Shown: positions 34,468 to 43,940, counted from the first letter of the stretch. The stretch is 64,000 nucleotides of DNA from Candidatus Bathyarchaeota archaeon (GCA_026014745.1 JAOZHS010000003.1:290137-354136); one strand, 5' to 3'. Notes: generated by a model from the sequence alone, not told the origin. Numbers and translations are program-made.

Positions 34468-34558
34468 AAAGCATCACTGCTTCTGCCACACCAGATTTCA
34501 CATAACATATTTAAGCATACCGTCGACCCTGCGAAGAGTGTTAAGTAACAAACTTTGA

Positions 34559-34699
34559 TTGATAGAGGAGCAATTCAGAAAGTTCTTGCGCGTTTACCTC
34601 GGCAACATCGCTGCGAAGGGCAAAGTTATTAGGAAAAACGTTGCCAATAAAACGTTCATGCAACCCGATTGTGAGCCATCCCGGAGAGCGCTTTTATGA
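34559..34699 (+). CDS. Possible 46-residue protein coupled to the NDT/SLOG gene
   Basis: The frame TTG ATA GAG GAG ... encodes IEEQFRKFLRVYLGNIAAKG and a basic C-terminal part, and its TGA overlaps the ATG of the next gene (ATGA). This overlap is the only real support; no ribosome site precedes the TTG. It could be a small partner of the downstream protein or chance. Confidence 0.25.
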   Translation: MIEEQFRKFLRVYLGNIAAKGKVIRKNVANKTFMQPDCEPSRRALL

Positions 34700-35562
34700 A
34701 TATATTTATCATAATGCCTTTCGACAAGAAATTCGATGATGTATACGCTCAAATTAAGAATACAGTCCAAACAGCTATCACGCAAGAAGGAACGCGATGC
34801 TATCGCTTAGACGAGGTAAAGTCTGCGGGCAGAATAACAATTGACTTAGTTTCCGAGCTGAAGCAAGCAGCTCTTTGCATAGCCGATGTAACAGGAAATA
34901 ACCCAAATGTAATGTGGGAATTAGGATACGCGATGGCTCTCAATAAACCAACGATTGTTCTTTCCCAGTCATTTGAGAAAATGCCTTTTGACATAGCTGA
35001 CCTGAGGACTATCAAATATGACCCTCAGAATCTGTTGACCATTAAGGTTCGATTGCTTGAGGCAATTAATATGACGTTTAGTCGTTATGAAATGAGAGTT
35101 GGCTCCAGGATCATTAATGCCCTTGAAAAGGCACCTTATGGGATAGCGGTTACTGGTTCTAGTAAGGTTACACCTGCACTATGCGTGGACAAAATCCAAT
35201 CCACCCTATCAAATTACATAAAGACAAATACCGTTTGGTTTGTCGGGTCAAATGGTGCTTGCGATGAAGCAGCAGCTGAGTATTTAGGTAGCCTGAAGCA
35301 GAAGGTAACGATAATCAGCTATGACAAGTTTGACATTTCAGACAGAATGCTTAAAATCATAGAAAAATTCGATTTCAAATTTCTATCAGCCGAAGACCAA
35401 CCGATCCCTAAAAACATAAGTATGCCCTCAAAACGCGATTTCTTGTTTGCTCAGATGGCTGACCTGATGCTTATAGCTTGGGATGGTCAAAGCGCTAAGA
35501 CGCAGGAATTGATTAACTGGTGCAGGATTCAACACAAAGATCATTTTATTTGCTACGTGTAA
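34696..35562 (+). CDS. Nucleoside 2-deoxyribosyltransferase-like domain fused to SLOG-like domain
   Basis: A 288-residue cytosolic protein. Residues 1 to about 125: IFIIMPFDKKFDDVYAQI, a central Asp-containing LDEVK, ALCIADVTGNNPNVMWELGY and KPTIVLSQ form the NDT/TIR-like fold whose conserved Glu (in NVMWELG) is the glycosidase or transferase nucleophile. Residues about 145-288: GIAVTGSSKV, VWFVGSNGACDEAAAEYL and ADLMLIAWDGQSAKTQELI resemble SLOG/DprA-type nucleotide-ligand domains. Start ATG has GGAGAG upstream. Such combinations occur in defence and nucleotide-signalling proteins, where one domain senses or makes a nucleotide and the other hydrolyses one. Confidence 0.75.
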   Translation: MNIFIIMPFDKKFDDVYAQIKNTVQTAITQEGTRCYRLDEVKSAGRITIDLVSELKQAALCIADVTGNNPNVMWELGYAMALNKPTIVLSQSFEKMPFDIADLRTIKYDPQNLLTIKVRLLEAINMTFSRYEMRVGSRIINALEKAPYGIAVTGSSKVTPALCVDKIQSTLSNYIKTNTVWFVGSNGACDEAAAEYLGSLKQKVTIISYDKFDISDRMLKIIEKFDFKFLSAEDQPIPKNISMPSKRDFLFAQMADLMLIAWDGQSAKTQELINWCRIQHKDHFICYV

Positions 35563-35631
35563 ACTTGAATAAAGTTAATTCATCAGAACGGGGTAAACCA
35601 AAAAGAGGACCGTAAGGTTGCTGTCTGGCGG

Positions 35632-37095
35632 TTATTCGATCTGTCTAACCTTATATTTTGCGATAGCAGAGAAGCCCTTGTAGAATTCCTTAGTTATGCG
35701 TTTGTACCATTTATCTGAAAATGACCAATCAAGCAGGTTATCAACCCAGTAAAAATCGTGTTCAGCACATTGAATCAGGAGCTGCTTATGTAGGCTGCTG
35801 AGTTGGGTGTTTGTGAACCAGTCTTCGCTTTTGAGTTTGCCCAACGGTACAAAGAAGAGGGGTACAATGAGGCTTCGCATGCCCTTGAGGTCATCGACTA
35901 AATCCATTGTTTTGGCTACGTCTTCTTCTTTCTCGTCAGGCAACCCAACAATAATGGTGCAGGCTGGAACCAACTTGTAATCATGCATAAGCCCCATGCC
36001 CTCGACGACAACTTCGTGCCATTTGTCCGCGCTAAACGGATGTGCCTTTGCGGGCATAATCTTCTTGGCTACTTCGGGTGAACCTGTCTCAATTCCGATT
36101 TCTGCGCCCCACCATGATTGTTTTTGAAGAATAATTTCTGAGAGTTTTGAAAAAAGTTTGGGCGCTGAAGCCACTGCCGCTAAGGAGGCATGACTCCAAC
36201 TGATGCTGTCAACTTTATTCATCACCATCTCATGTAGCCGAATAAGTTTTTCATCGTTGGGCACAGTATTATTGGAGCCATAGAGCATGACATCTTCGGA
36301 GTGGAGGCAAGCACCCGTGACTTTGCCGGAGTTCAAGTTGACGTCAAGTTCGCGTTCAACTTTCTCAATCGGGTACCATCTGAGTGGTCTTAGGGTAACG
36401 TTGCAGAATTTGCATCCTCGGCAGCATCCTCTGCCAATCTCAATTAACCCATTGATTGATGGTTGAACAATATCGGGAATTTGCTCTAAAGTGGGGGTCT
36501 CTCCGAGGCCAACTTCATAGTGGCTAGGGAGGTTTTGTCCTTCCATGGCGACGCGGAAAAGTTTGCCTATGACGTTTTCTGCTTCGCCCTCCACAACGCA
36601 GTCGATGCCCAATTCTTTAGCTGCATTTTCCCTACAACGGAACTGCCATGCACCGGGACCGCCAACGATTACTTTTAATCCGTTTTTTTTGGCTTTCTGT
36701 AAGGATTGGCTTTTGAGTAGGGTCTGGAAGTGTTTTGCGAGATAGGGTTCCTTCTTAAATATCGAGGCCAGAGTGGTTGAGGCGGGTCCAAGCCCGAAGG
36801 GGTCCATGGTGTAGATGCCCAGAACTTTCGTGTTTTCTAAACGTTTACTTAGTGCGCTTGGGCTAACAGTGTCTACTTTGAAGCCTTCTTTTAGCAGTTG
36901 AGCCTCGGTTTTTCGCAGCCCATAGGGGGCAGTCCAAGGTCTTCCGCTGCTTGTTTCAAGGGGCGGGAAGAATAGGTAGCTGTAGAGCCATTCTGGTATG
37001 AAGTTTGGAGGCGCACAAGTGCCGAACCCTAAAAACTCGTTATGATGATAATTACTCATTAGTGTCCTATCTGCAGTTAAAAGCACATCTGTCAT
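35632..37095 (-). CDS. B12-binding-domain radical SAM protein
   Basis: About 487 residues. The N-terminal half contains a Rossmann-like cobalamin-binding region (KVIVGGPGAWQFR; CVVEGEAE). The radical SAM cluster GRGCCRGCKFCNV (CxxxCxxC) is near residue 225, followed by a TIM barrel with YPIEKVERELDVNLNSG and IVGLPDEKEEDV. It belongs to the broad class of B12-dependent radical SAM enzymes that methylate or rearrange unactivated carbons; the substrate is unknown. ATG 37095 follows GGAGGTTCAACAA. It is divergent from the POR operon. Confidence 0.85.
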   Translation of the reverse strand: MTDVLLTADRTLMSNYHHNEFLGFGTCAPPNFIPEWLYSYLFFPPLETSSGRPWTAPYGLRKTEAQLLKEGFKVDTVSPSALSKRLENTKVLGIYTMDPFGLGPASTTLASIFKKEPYLAKHFQTLLKSQSLQKAKKNGLKVIVGGPGAWQFRCRENAAKELGIDCVVEGEAENVIGKLFRVAMEGQNLPSHYEVGLGETPTLEQIPDIVQPSINGLIEIGRGCCRGCKFCNVTLRPLRWYPIEKVERELDVNLNSGKVTGACLHSEDVMLYGSNNTVPNDEKLIRLHEMVMNKVDSISWSHASLAAVASAPKLFSKLSEIILQKQSWWGAEIGIETGSPEVAKKIMPAKAHPFSADKWHEVVVEGMGLMHDYKLVPACTIIVGLPDEKEEDVAKTMDLVDDLKGMRSLIVPLFFVPLGKLKSEDWFTNTQLSSLHKQLLIQCAEHDFYWVDNLLDWSFSDKWYKRITKEFYKGFSAIAKYKVRQIE

Positions 37096-37489
37096 TTGTT
37101 GAACCTCCAAAGATCAGCTCCTTTCGTAAAAGTGTCTTTACGTATTTTTTAGTCAGTAACAGGACAGATATAACTTTATCGACCCTACCTTGTATACTTT
37201 GCATCAGTTTTAGTGGCAGCCTGATTGAAAAGTTTGCTCAAGTCAATTTAGTAAAGTTGTTTGTTTATATTTGTCTGATTTTGTTGCATATTTCACTGTG
37301 CAACATACACGTTTAAAGTTTCCAATGACGCTTTTTTTAATGTCAAAATGTCGTGATAACGGTAATTATGTCAATTTCTCTGAGCGGATTTTTTACATTA
37401 AAATCTATGGATTAATGCATTTTCCTAGAAAAATGTATATCAAGGGTTCCGTCATTGTTATAAGAAAATACTTTAGTGAAGGGATTGCT
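37096..37489. other. Divergent intergenic region before the POR operon, with inverted repeat
   Basis: About 390 bp, AT-rich. TGTTGCA-tatttcactg-TGCAACA (37282-37305) is a 7-bp inverted repeat with a 10-nt spacer, a plausible operator for either neighbour. TATA-like tracts occur near 37260-37270 and 37395-37410. No gene is visible, although the POR gamma frame stays open upstream to 37271 with no conservation. Confidence 0.4.
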
Positions 37490-38053
37490 TTGAAAACTAT
37501 GGTAGAGTTTAGATGGCACGGTAGAGGCGGACAAGGAGCGTGGACTGCCAGCGAACTTTTGGCAAGAACCGCCCTTGACGAAGGCAAATACATCCAATCG
37601 TTCCCAGAATTTGGGCCAGAACGGATGGGAGCCCCCGTAACCGCTTTCACCAGAATCAGCACTGAACCCATAAGGTTGCACTGTGCAATCTATGATCCAG
37701 ACGTCGTGGTCGTTTTAGACAATACACTGCTAAAGACGGTCCCTGTAACTGCTGGATTAAACCGCGATGAAGACTGTTTAATAATAAACTCAAGTGATGA
37801 ACCCGCTAAACTAAAAGAAAACCTGCGGGTTGTCAAGGGAAAGGTATGGACGGTTCCAGCCACTGAAATCGCCCTAAAAATCCTCGGCGTCCCCATCACA
37901 AACACCGCGTTGCTTGGTGTAGTTGCTAAAGCAACAGGCATCGTAAGCTTAGAGGGCATTGAAAAAACGTTGAAGGGACGTTTTCGCCCTGATTTGGCAG
38001 AGAAAAACTTTGCCGTGGTCCAAGAAGCATACAAGGAGGCAAAAATGGAATGA
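37490..38053 (+). CDS. porG: 2-oxoacid (pyruvate-type) ferredoxin oxidoreductase gamma subunit
   Basis: About 187 residues. EFRWHGRGGQGAWTASELLA and SFPEFGPERMGAPVTAFTRI are hallmark gamma-subunit blocks. TTG 37490 has AAGGG 6 nt upstream; ATG 37499 three codons later is the alternative. With the other three subunits it oxidises pyruvate (or another 2-oxoacid) to acyl-CoA and CO2, reducing ferredoxin. The stop overlaps the delta start (ATGA). Confidence 0.93.
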   Translation: MKTMVEFRWHGRGGQGAWTASELLARTALDEGKYIQSFPEFGPERMGAPVTAFTRISTEPIRLHCAIYDPDVVVVLDNTLLKTVPVTAGLNRDEDCLIINSSDEPAKLKENLRVVKGKVWTVPATEIALKILGVPITNTALLGVVAKATGIVSLEGIEKTLKGRFRPDLAEKNFAVVQEAYKEAKME

Positions 38054-38334
38054 GCAGTAAAGAAAAAACTTGGAAAGAAATCTCCGTCGGCGCCGTGTCT
38101 TCAAAAGCCAGCGTTGGCTTTATGACTGGCGACTGGAAAACCTACATGCCCATCCGCGACCTAGAAAAATGCACCACATGCTTAACATGCGTGATGCTTT
38201 GCCCCGAAGGCGCAATCCGTTACCGCCCCAAAATGGGCAAAATCGAATTCGACTTTGCCTTCTGCAAAGGCTGCGGTATCTGCGCCAACGAATGCCCAAC
38301 TAAAGCAATCACTATGAAGTTACCGGAGGAATAA
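38050..38334 (+). CDS. porD: 2-oxoacid ferredoxin oxidoreductase delta subunit (2x[4Fe-4S])
   Basis: A 94-residue ferredoxin-like subunit with two cluster motifs, CTTCLTCVMLCPEG and CKGCGICANECPTKAI. It carries electrons from the thiamine site to external ferredoxin. It is translationally coupled to the gamma gene and followed two bases later by the alpha gene. Confidence 0.94.
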   Translation: MSSKEKTWKEISVGAVSSKASVGFMTGDWKTYMPIRDLEKCTTCLTCVMLCPEGAIRYRPKMGKIEFDFAFCKGCGICANECPTKAITMKLPEE

Positions 38335-38336
38335 AC

Positions 38337-39575
38337 ATGGCAACACAACAACAACCCAAACAAGAAGTCATGGCATTAAACGGCGACGAAGCAGTTGCTC
38401 TCGCGGTTAAACAATGCGACGTTGACGTGGTTGCAGCCTACCCCATCACGCCTCAAACAATCATAGTGGAAAAATTCAGTGAATACGTTGCAAACGGTGA
38501 AACTCAGACTGAATTTGTCTGTGTGGAATCCGAACACAGCGCGATGACCGCATCGCTAACTGCATCTCTTACGGGGGCCCGCACATTCACTGCTAGCGCC
38601 TCCGCAGGATTAGCTTTAATGCATGAAATGCTCTTTGTCACCTCGGGTAGTCGTGCACCAGTTGTTATGGCAGTTGCCAACCGCGCTTTATCGGCACCCC
38701 TTAACATCCACGGAGACCACTCTGACAGCATGGCTGAGCGTGACAGCGGCTGGATTCAGGTTTACGCTGAAAACGCCCAAGAAGCCTACGACTCCATAAT
38801 TCAAGCCTTCAAAATCGCAGAAGACGTCAAAGTTTCCTTGCCCATAATTGTGGGTTTAGACGGCTTTACCATCAGCCACACGCTTGAACGCGTCGATGTT
38901 CTAACTGACGACGTCGTTAAGGCCTTCGTTGGAGAGCGAGCTTTCCCAATGGTTACCACCCATGAAGGCAAAACTGTACCGTTAAAACTTGACCCCGCAA
39001 ACCCCATGACTCTGGGACCCAACGCCTTGCAGAACTATTACTTCGAATTCAAGCGTCAGCAAGAAGAAGGCATGAAAAACGCGTATAAAATAATCCAAGA
39101 AGTCAACAAAGAATATACCAAAATCAGCGGCAGAAGTTTTGGCAACGGACTCATTGACCCCTACAAGGTTGACGACGCCGAAGTGGCAATCGTCTGTATA
39201 GGCTCGACTGCAGGCACACTTAAAGTCATGGTTGACGAACTTCGCGCTGAAGGAGCAAAAGTCGGGATTTTGCGTCTCCGTACGTTCCGTCCGTTCCCAG
39301 CAGAAGACATCCAAGATGCACTCAAGAACTGCAAGGTCGTTGCGGTTTTTGATAAAAGCATGAGCCCCGGCGGCTTTGGCGCTGCAGTCTTTAACGAAGT
39401 CAGAAACGCACTCTATGACCTAAAACAACGTCCAATCGTTGTGGAGTACATCTATGGTTTAGGCGGCAGAGACAGCAGCCCCCGTGACTTCAAACGAGTC
39501 TTCGAGGACCTATGCAAATTCGCAAAAACGGGACAAGTGGATAGCACCGTGCATTATTTAGGATTAAGGGAGTAA
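38337..39575 (+). CDS. porA: 2-oxoacid ferredoxin oxidoreductase alpha subunit
   Basis: A 412-residue subunit beginning with NGDEAVALAVKQCDVDVVAAYPITPQT, the standard alpha opening, followed by ESEHSAMTASLTASLTGART. It binds the aminopyrimidine side of thiamine diphosphate together with beta. A pyruvate preference is inferred from overall similarity to POR alpha and gene order (gamma, delta, alpha, beta). Confidence 0.94.
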   Translation: MATQQQPKQEVMALNGDEAVALAVKQCDVDVVAAYPITPQTIIVEKFSEYVANGETQTEFVCVESEHSAMTASLTASLTGARTFTASASAGLALMHEMLFVTSGSRAPVVMAVANRALSAPLNIHGDHSDSMAERDSGWIQVYAENAQEAYDSIIQAFKIAEDVKVSLPIIVGLDGFTISHTLERVDVLTDDVVKAFVGERAFPMVTTHEGKTVPLKLDPANPMTLGPNALQNYYFEFKRQQEEGMKNAYKIIQEVNKEYTKISGRSFGNGLIDPYKVDDAEVAIVCIGSTAGTLKVMVDELRAEGAKVGILRLRTFRPFPAEDIQDALKNCKVVAVFDKSMSPGGFGAAVFNEVRNALYDLKQRPIVVEYIYGLGGRDSSPRDFKRVFEDLCKFAKTGQVDSTVHYLGLRE

Positions 39576-39589
39576 TGGAGGAAAATAAA

Positions 39590-40561
39590 ATGGCAACTGA
39601 AACTCAAGAATGGAAATTCACCGCTAAAGACATTGCAAACAAACCCGACCTATTTGAGAGCGGTCACCGCGCATGCGCTGGCTGTGGACCCGCTTCAGTG
39701 CTTCGGCTCGTAATGAAAGGTACCCGCGGACCCACCATTGTAACTCAAGCTACGGGCTGCATGGAAATCGTCGGCTCAATCTATCCCTATACATCTTGGG
39801 AAGTGCCATGGGTTCACACTGCGTTTGAAAACGCCGGAGCCAACGCCGCAGGCATTGATGCTGCTATTAAGGTGCTTCAAAGAAAGGGCAAAATGAGTCC
39901 AGAACACATCGACGTTATTGCCTTAGCAGGTGATGGTGGAACCTACGACATTGGCTTGCAAGCTCTCTCGGGCGCGGTCGAACGAGGACATGACTTCCTC
40001 TTTATCCTCTACGACAACGAAGGCTACATGAATACAGGCATTCAACGTAGCAGTGGAACACCTCTTGGCGCAGCAACAACCACCAGCCCAGCAGGTTCAG
40101 TGAGACCCGGCAAACTTGAAAACAAAAAACCCATCACAGACATCATGCTTGCACACGGCATGGAATACGTCGCAACCGCAACCCCATACTACTGGAAAGA
40201 CCTCATCACCAAAGTCCGCAAAGGCCTAGAAGTCGAAGGCCCAGCATTCCTACATGTGTTTGCGCCTTGTCCACGTGGCTGGAGAAGCGACCCATCCAAA
40301 ACCATGGAATACTCAAAACTCTCCGTGGAAACATGCATCTTCCCCATCTGGGAAGCAGTCAACGGCAAACGCCAACTCTCCATCCCCAGCAAAATCATCT
40401 CACTCGCACCACAGAAAAAACGCCCAGTCAGAGACTACCTCGAAGGCCAAGGACGATACCGGCACCTCTTCTCAACAAAGAACTCACATGTCATCGACGA
40501 AATCCAAAGCAACACCGACGCGCGCTGGCAGAAACTGCTCAAACAGTGCGAAACAGCCTAA
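39590..40561 (+). CDS. porB: 2-oxoacid ferredoxin oxidoreductase beta subunit
   Basis: About 323 residues. HRACAGCGPASVLRLV supplies cluster Cys, ATGCMEIVGSIYPYTSW follows, and LAGDGGTYDIGLQALSGAVE...YDNEGYMNTG is the thiamine diphosphate/Mg motif. The ATG 39590 is 8 nt after GGAGG, which lies inside the longer frame beginning at 39575. A T-rich terminator follows the stop. Confidence 0.94.
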   Translation: MATETQEWKFTAKDIANKPDLFESGHRACAGCGPASVLRLVMKGTRGPTIVTQATGCMEIVGSIYPYTSWEVPWVHTAFENAGANAAGIDAAIKVLQRKGKMSPEHIDVIALAGDGGTYDIGLQALSGAVERGHDFLFILYDNEGYMNTGIQRSSGTPLGAATTTSPAGSVRPGKLENKKPITDIMLAHGMEYVATATPYYWKDLITKVRKGLEVEGPAFLHVFAPCPRGWRSDPSKTMEYSKLSVETCIFPIWEAVNGKRQLSIPSKIISLAPQKKRPVRDYLEGQGRYRHLFSTKNSHVIDEIQSNTDARWQKLLKQCETA

Positions 40562-40563
40562 AT

Positions 40564-40581
40564 CCTTTTTTCCTTTTTTGT
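40564..40581 (+). terminator. T-rich terminator of the POR operon
   Basis: TCCTTTTTTCCTTTTTTG begins directly after the porB stop. T-tracts of this kind end archaeal transcripts. Confidence 0.5.
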
Positions 40582-40603
40582 TATCTATATTTTTGTGGTC
40601 TAT

Positions 40604-41375
40604 TTGCGGTTAGCTGCGCTTACAAACGATCTTAAACCCACCTTTTGGGCTATCGTTAACAAAGACATATGCGACTACTATTTTTTTGCTTACGACTTAA
40701 AATTGCAACCTGAAAAAACCCAAATCTACTTAGCACATGACGGCGCTACAGTTGCGGGCTTGATGCTTGTTTACAACGGTTTCATTGCGCAGCTTCGAGG
40801 TAGCTCCTCTGCTGTGGCGTTTATGCTTGAAAACCTCAGCCCCTCAGTGACAGATATACAGGTGCCAAAAAACTGCGAAGCAACCCTCTCGGAGCGCTAC
40901 CCCTCTGTTAAGCTCAAAGAAGCAATATCTTTGTTGAGGGTGAGGCGAGGAGGGGAGAATCTACACGTTACTTTAGAGCCACAACAGTTGATGGTTCAAG
41001 ACGCTGAGGAAATCGCGGCTCTCATGCGGGAAGCCTATCCGCAGATGTGGAGTGAAATGACGTCAGATTTTTGTTCGTCAACAGTTTCAGGCCCCTCGCG
41101 GCATTTGGGTTGGCATCAAACATGATGGTAAGTTGGTTGCTTTTGGCTATGCTATGGCTACTGAGGCGTTGGGACATGTGACTTGGATAGGTACCCGCGC
41201 GGAGTGGCGCAACCGGGGTTATGCAACATCGATTCTGTCCACTCTGCTACGAGAATGCTTGCTTAAAGCACCTGAAGTCGTTATTTATGTTGCGGAAGAT
41301 AACGCGACGGCGAAGAATGTTTACTTGAAGGCAGGTTTTAGGCCTTGCCATGAGTATATCTTTGTTAGGGTTTAG
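40604..41375 (+). pseudogene. GNAT-family N-acetyltransferase split by a one-base frameshift
   Basis: The first frame (to TGA at 41125) covers an N-terminal acetyltransferase-like domain. The second frame begins mid-sequence (WVGIKHDGKLVAFGYAMATE, then GTRAEWRNRGYATSILSTLL, the acetyl-CoA-binding RxxGxA loop). Removing one T from the run GATTTTTG near 41068-41075 joins them cleanly as DFVRQQFQAPRGIW. It is either a recent pseudogene or an assembly error in a homopolymer. The start (TTG 40604 or GTG 40595) is uncertain. The acceptor substrate is unknown. Confidence 0.7.
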
Positions 41376-41530
41376 CAGTTTTTTCTTCTGCTACTTGGAT
41401 TTCTGCATTGGTGTAGTGCAGGTTTTGGTTATTGATTTTACGTCAATAATGCATAAAAGTTATCGTTGGGTTGATTAGGATGCTGCCCCCAAAAATAATA
41501 TACAGGTGAACTATAGGGGTAATTTAAAAA

Positions 41531-43939
41531 GTGAACCTAAAGTACAACCCAAAAAATATGGCATTAATGATCTGCTTAGCATTCACAGTTAGCATCCTCG
41601 CACCCTATACCCAAGCCTCTGCACAGCCATCAAACAACTGGGTTGTTCACCCCTTGCACACCGCACTTTTTACAGGCTACACCACACCTCATGGATACAC
41701 ACCAACCCAAATGCGAACCGCCTACAACTTACCTGACGCAGGCGGAGCAGGAAAAATAATTGCCATCATAACCGCCTATGACAATCCATACATCTTGAAC
41801 GCCTTTAACACGTTTTCACACACATACAACCTTCCAGATAACAGTTCAGGCGGTTTATTAGTTCACAAAATGCCAGGCATAACCCCCGCTGATGAAAGCT
41901 GGAGTTTAGAAACCTGTTTAGATGTGGAATGGGCACATGCTATCGCTCCAAACGCAACAATTCTCCTTGTAGAAGCCAAAGACAATCAGGGCGCCTCAAT
42001 GTTTGATGCAATCACGTATGCCACAAATCAGCAGGGAGTAGTTGCGGTTTCTATGAGTTGGGGCGGAGAAGAAGAGAGCAACCAACTATTATGGGACCAA
42101 TACTTCAACAAAGCGGGCATCGAGTTTTTTGCTGCTTCAGGTGACAACTCTGAAGACGTAATCTACCCTGCCAGTTCAAGGTATGTTGTGGCAGTTGGAG
42201 GAACCACTCTAAACCTCCAAGCGGATGGAACAGTAATTTCAGAGGTAGCCTGGGATGATAGTGGCGGCGGAACAAGCAAATATGAACCCTTACCCAGCTA
42301 CCAAGCAAACTATGGATTAACTTACTCTAAGCGGGCAGTACCAGATGTTTCTTACAACGCTGACCCAGCAACTGGAATCCCAGTTTACTATAATGGTTAC
42401 TGGTACAAGGTCGGAGGCACAAGCGCTGGAGCACCTCAATGGGCAGCCATCCACGCCTTGGGCGCTTCAGCCACCAACAACGAATTGTACCAGAAAGCCC
42501 AAATCGACTACGCCGCATATTTCCGAGACATAACAGAAGGGGCAAACGCCAACTATAGCGCCACCATAGGCTATGACCGAGTTACAGGGTTAGGCAGCCC
42601 CTTAACCTACAATTTTGGCACATACCTCGAAGTTTCACCTACCGAGGGCGCTGGCCAAACCCCAATAGCCCTAACAGGCAGAGGTTTTTTGGGCTCCTCA
42701 ATAAACCTCTACTACCTAAACCCACAGAGCAACACGTGGATTTCCATAGCCAACAACACTGCCACCACAAACGGCAACTTCACCCTTCAAATCAACGCAC
42801 CTGACCTGCTACAAAACAACTTGGCAGGCGACCACAAACCAGCCTCCGATTACATAGTTTTTCGCGCCCGAGACAGTAACGATGGAAGATACTACAACTC
42901 CACCGAGCCCTATGCATTGTTACGCAGGGGTTTAACTCAAGTCAATAATGTTTTCGCGTCGGGAGTGTTTGGTAATAGAACCGATTTGACAACGCAAGTT
43001 TTTACCCAAAAAGGTCAAAGCCTACTAGTTTCGGGCATGTGGTTTAATCCAGGTATCATAAGTTTACTTTGGGATAATCAGACCCTTTGGTCATCGATAG
43101 CGGATGATTTGGGGACGTTTACAGCGTCGGTTCAGGTACCTACAACCACCGTAGGAAAACACATTATCGTTATCAGGGACCAGAATTCAGATTTTTCTTT
43201 TAACATAACCCGCGAGCCCTTCATCAGCCTTAACTATAATGGAGGTTGGTACACGTCAGATTTTACGTTGGATTTAACGCCTGACGCAGAAGTGACTGAA
43301 CTGTTTTATTGTATAAACGGCGGCGTGATCCAAAATGTTACCGCTAATGGATCGCCAGTTATTTCTACAGAAGGAGAAAATGGCACTTTAGAGTACTGGA
43401 GCAGCTGGAACCCCTATGGAGTCAACTTGGAAACGGCACATACAACGTTAGGCAGCATAAAATTAGACAAAACGCCACCCTCAGGCACCATAACAACTAA
43501 CACAGTCACATCAAGCTCCACAATAACCCTAAATGTTACCGCAACCGACGCAACCTCAGGCATAACAAACATGCGTTTCTCAAACGACAACCAAACCTAC
43601 ACAAACTGGGAAACGTATACAACTTCAAAAAATTGGACACTACAAAGTGGCGATGGAACAAAAACGGTCTATGCCGAATTCCAAGATGCCGCAGGTTTAA
43701 CCTCTCAAGCGACTTGTACGGTAACACTTGAATCCAACCAACCCGCTCAAACAGCGCAGCCAACATCTCCTCCTGCCGCATCCGCATCCACCACGCAGTC
43801 CACCACAAAACCAACGGTCACTGCTTCCCCAACAGCCACACCTGCGCCGACACCGGCAATCCCCGAATTAAACCTAACAATCATAATCGCAATGCTTACA
43901 CTAACAGCTGTTGGGCTAATAATAAAAAGAAAAAAGTAG
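41531..43939 (+). CDS. Membrane-anchored sedolisin (S53) serine-carboxyl peptidase
   Basis: An 802-residue exported peptidase. A signal peptide (about 10-32) is followed directly by the catalytic domain (about 50-370): SLETCLDVEWAH gives the ExxxD dyad, AASGDNS the oxyanion Asp, GGTSAGAPQW the nucleophilic Ser, and DRVTGLGSP a calcium-site motif. No typical ~190-residue propeptide is present. Ig/transglutaminase-linker-like beta domains (about 375-700), a Thr/Pro-rich stalk and a C-terminal helix with RKK anchor follow. GTG start. It probably degrades extracellular protein at the cell surface. Confidence 0.9.
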   Translation: MNLKYNPKNMALMICLAFTVSILAPYTQASAQPSNNWVVHPLHTALFTGYTTPHGYTPTQMRTAYNLPDAGGAGKIIAIITAYDNPYILNAFNTFSHTYNLPDNSSGGLLVHKMPGITPADESWSLETCLDVEWAHAIAPNATILLVEAKDNQGASMFDAITYATNQQGVVAVSMSWGGEEESNQLLWDQYFNKAGIEFFAASGDNSEDVIYPASSRYVVAVGGTTLNLQADGTVISEVAWDDSGGGTSKYEPLPSYQANYGLTYSKRAVPDVSYNADPATGIPVYYNGYWYKVGGTSAGAPQWAAIHALGASATNNELYQKAQIDYAAYFRDITEGANANYSATIGYDRVTGLGSPLTYNFGTYLEVSPTEGAGQTPIALTGRGFLGSSINLYYLNPQSNTWISIANNTATTNGNFTLQINAPDLLQNNLAGDHKPASDYIVFRARDSNDGRYYNSTEPYALLRRGLTQVNNVFASGVFGNRTDLTTQVFTQKGQSLLVSGMWFNPGIISLLWDNQTLWSSIADDLGTFTASVQVPTTTVGKHIIVIRDQNSDFSFNITREPFISLNYNGGWYTSDFTLDLTPDAEVTELFYCINGGVIQNVTANGSPVISTEGENGTLEYWSSWNPYGVNLETAHTTLGSIKLDKTPPSGTITTNTVTSSSTITLNVTATDATSGITNMRFSNDNQTYTNWETYTTSKNWTLQSGDGTKTVYAEFQDAAGLTSQATCTVTLESNQPAQTAQPTSPPAASASTTQSTTKPTVTASPTATPAPTPAIPELNLTIIIAMLTLTAVGLIIKRKK

Positions 43940-43940
43940 A

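Noticed and set aside
38504-39361. Several minus-strand frames opposite porA
   Set aside because: All are antisense shadows of a strongly conserved gene with no start context.
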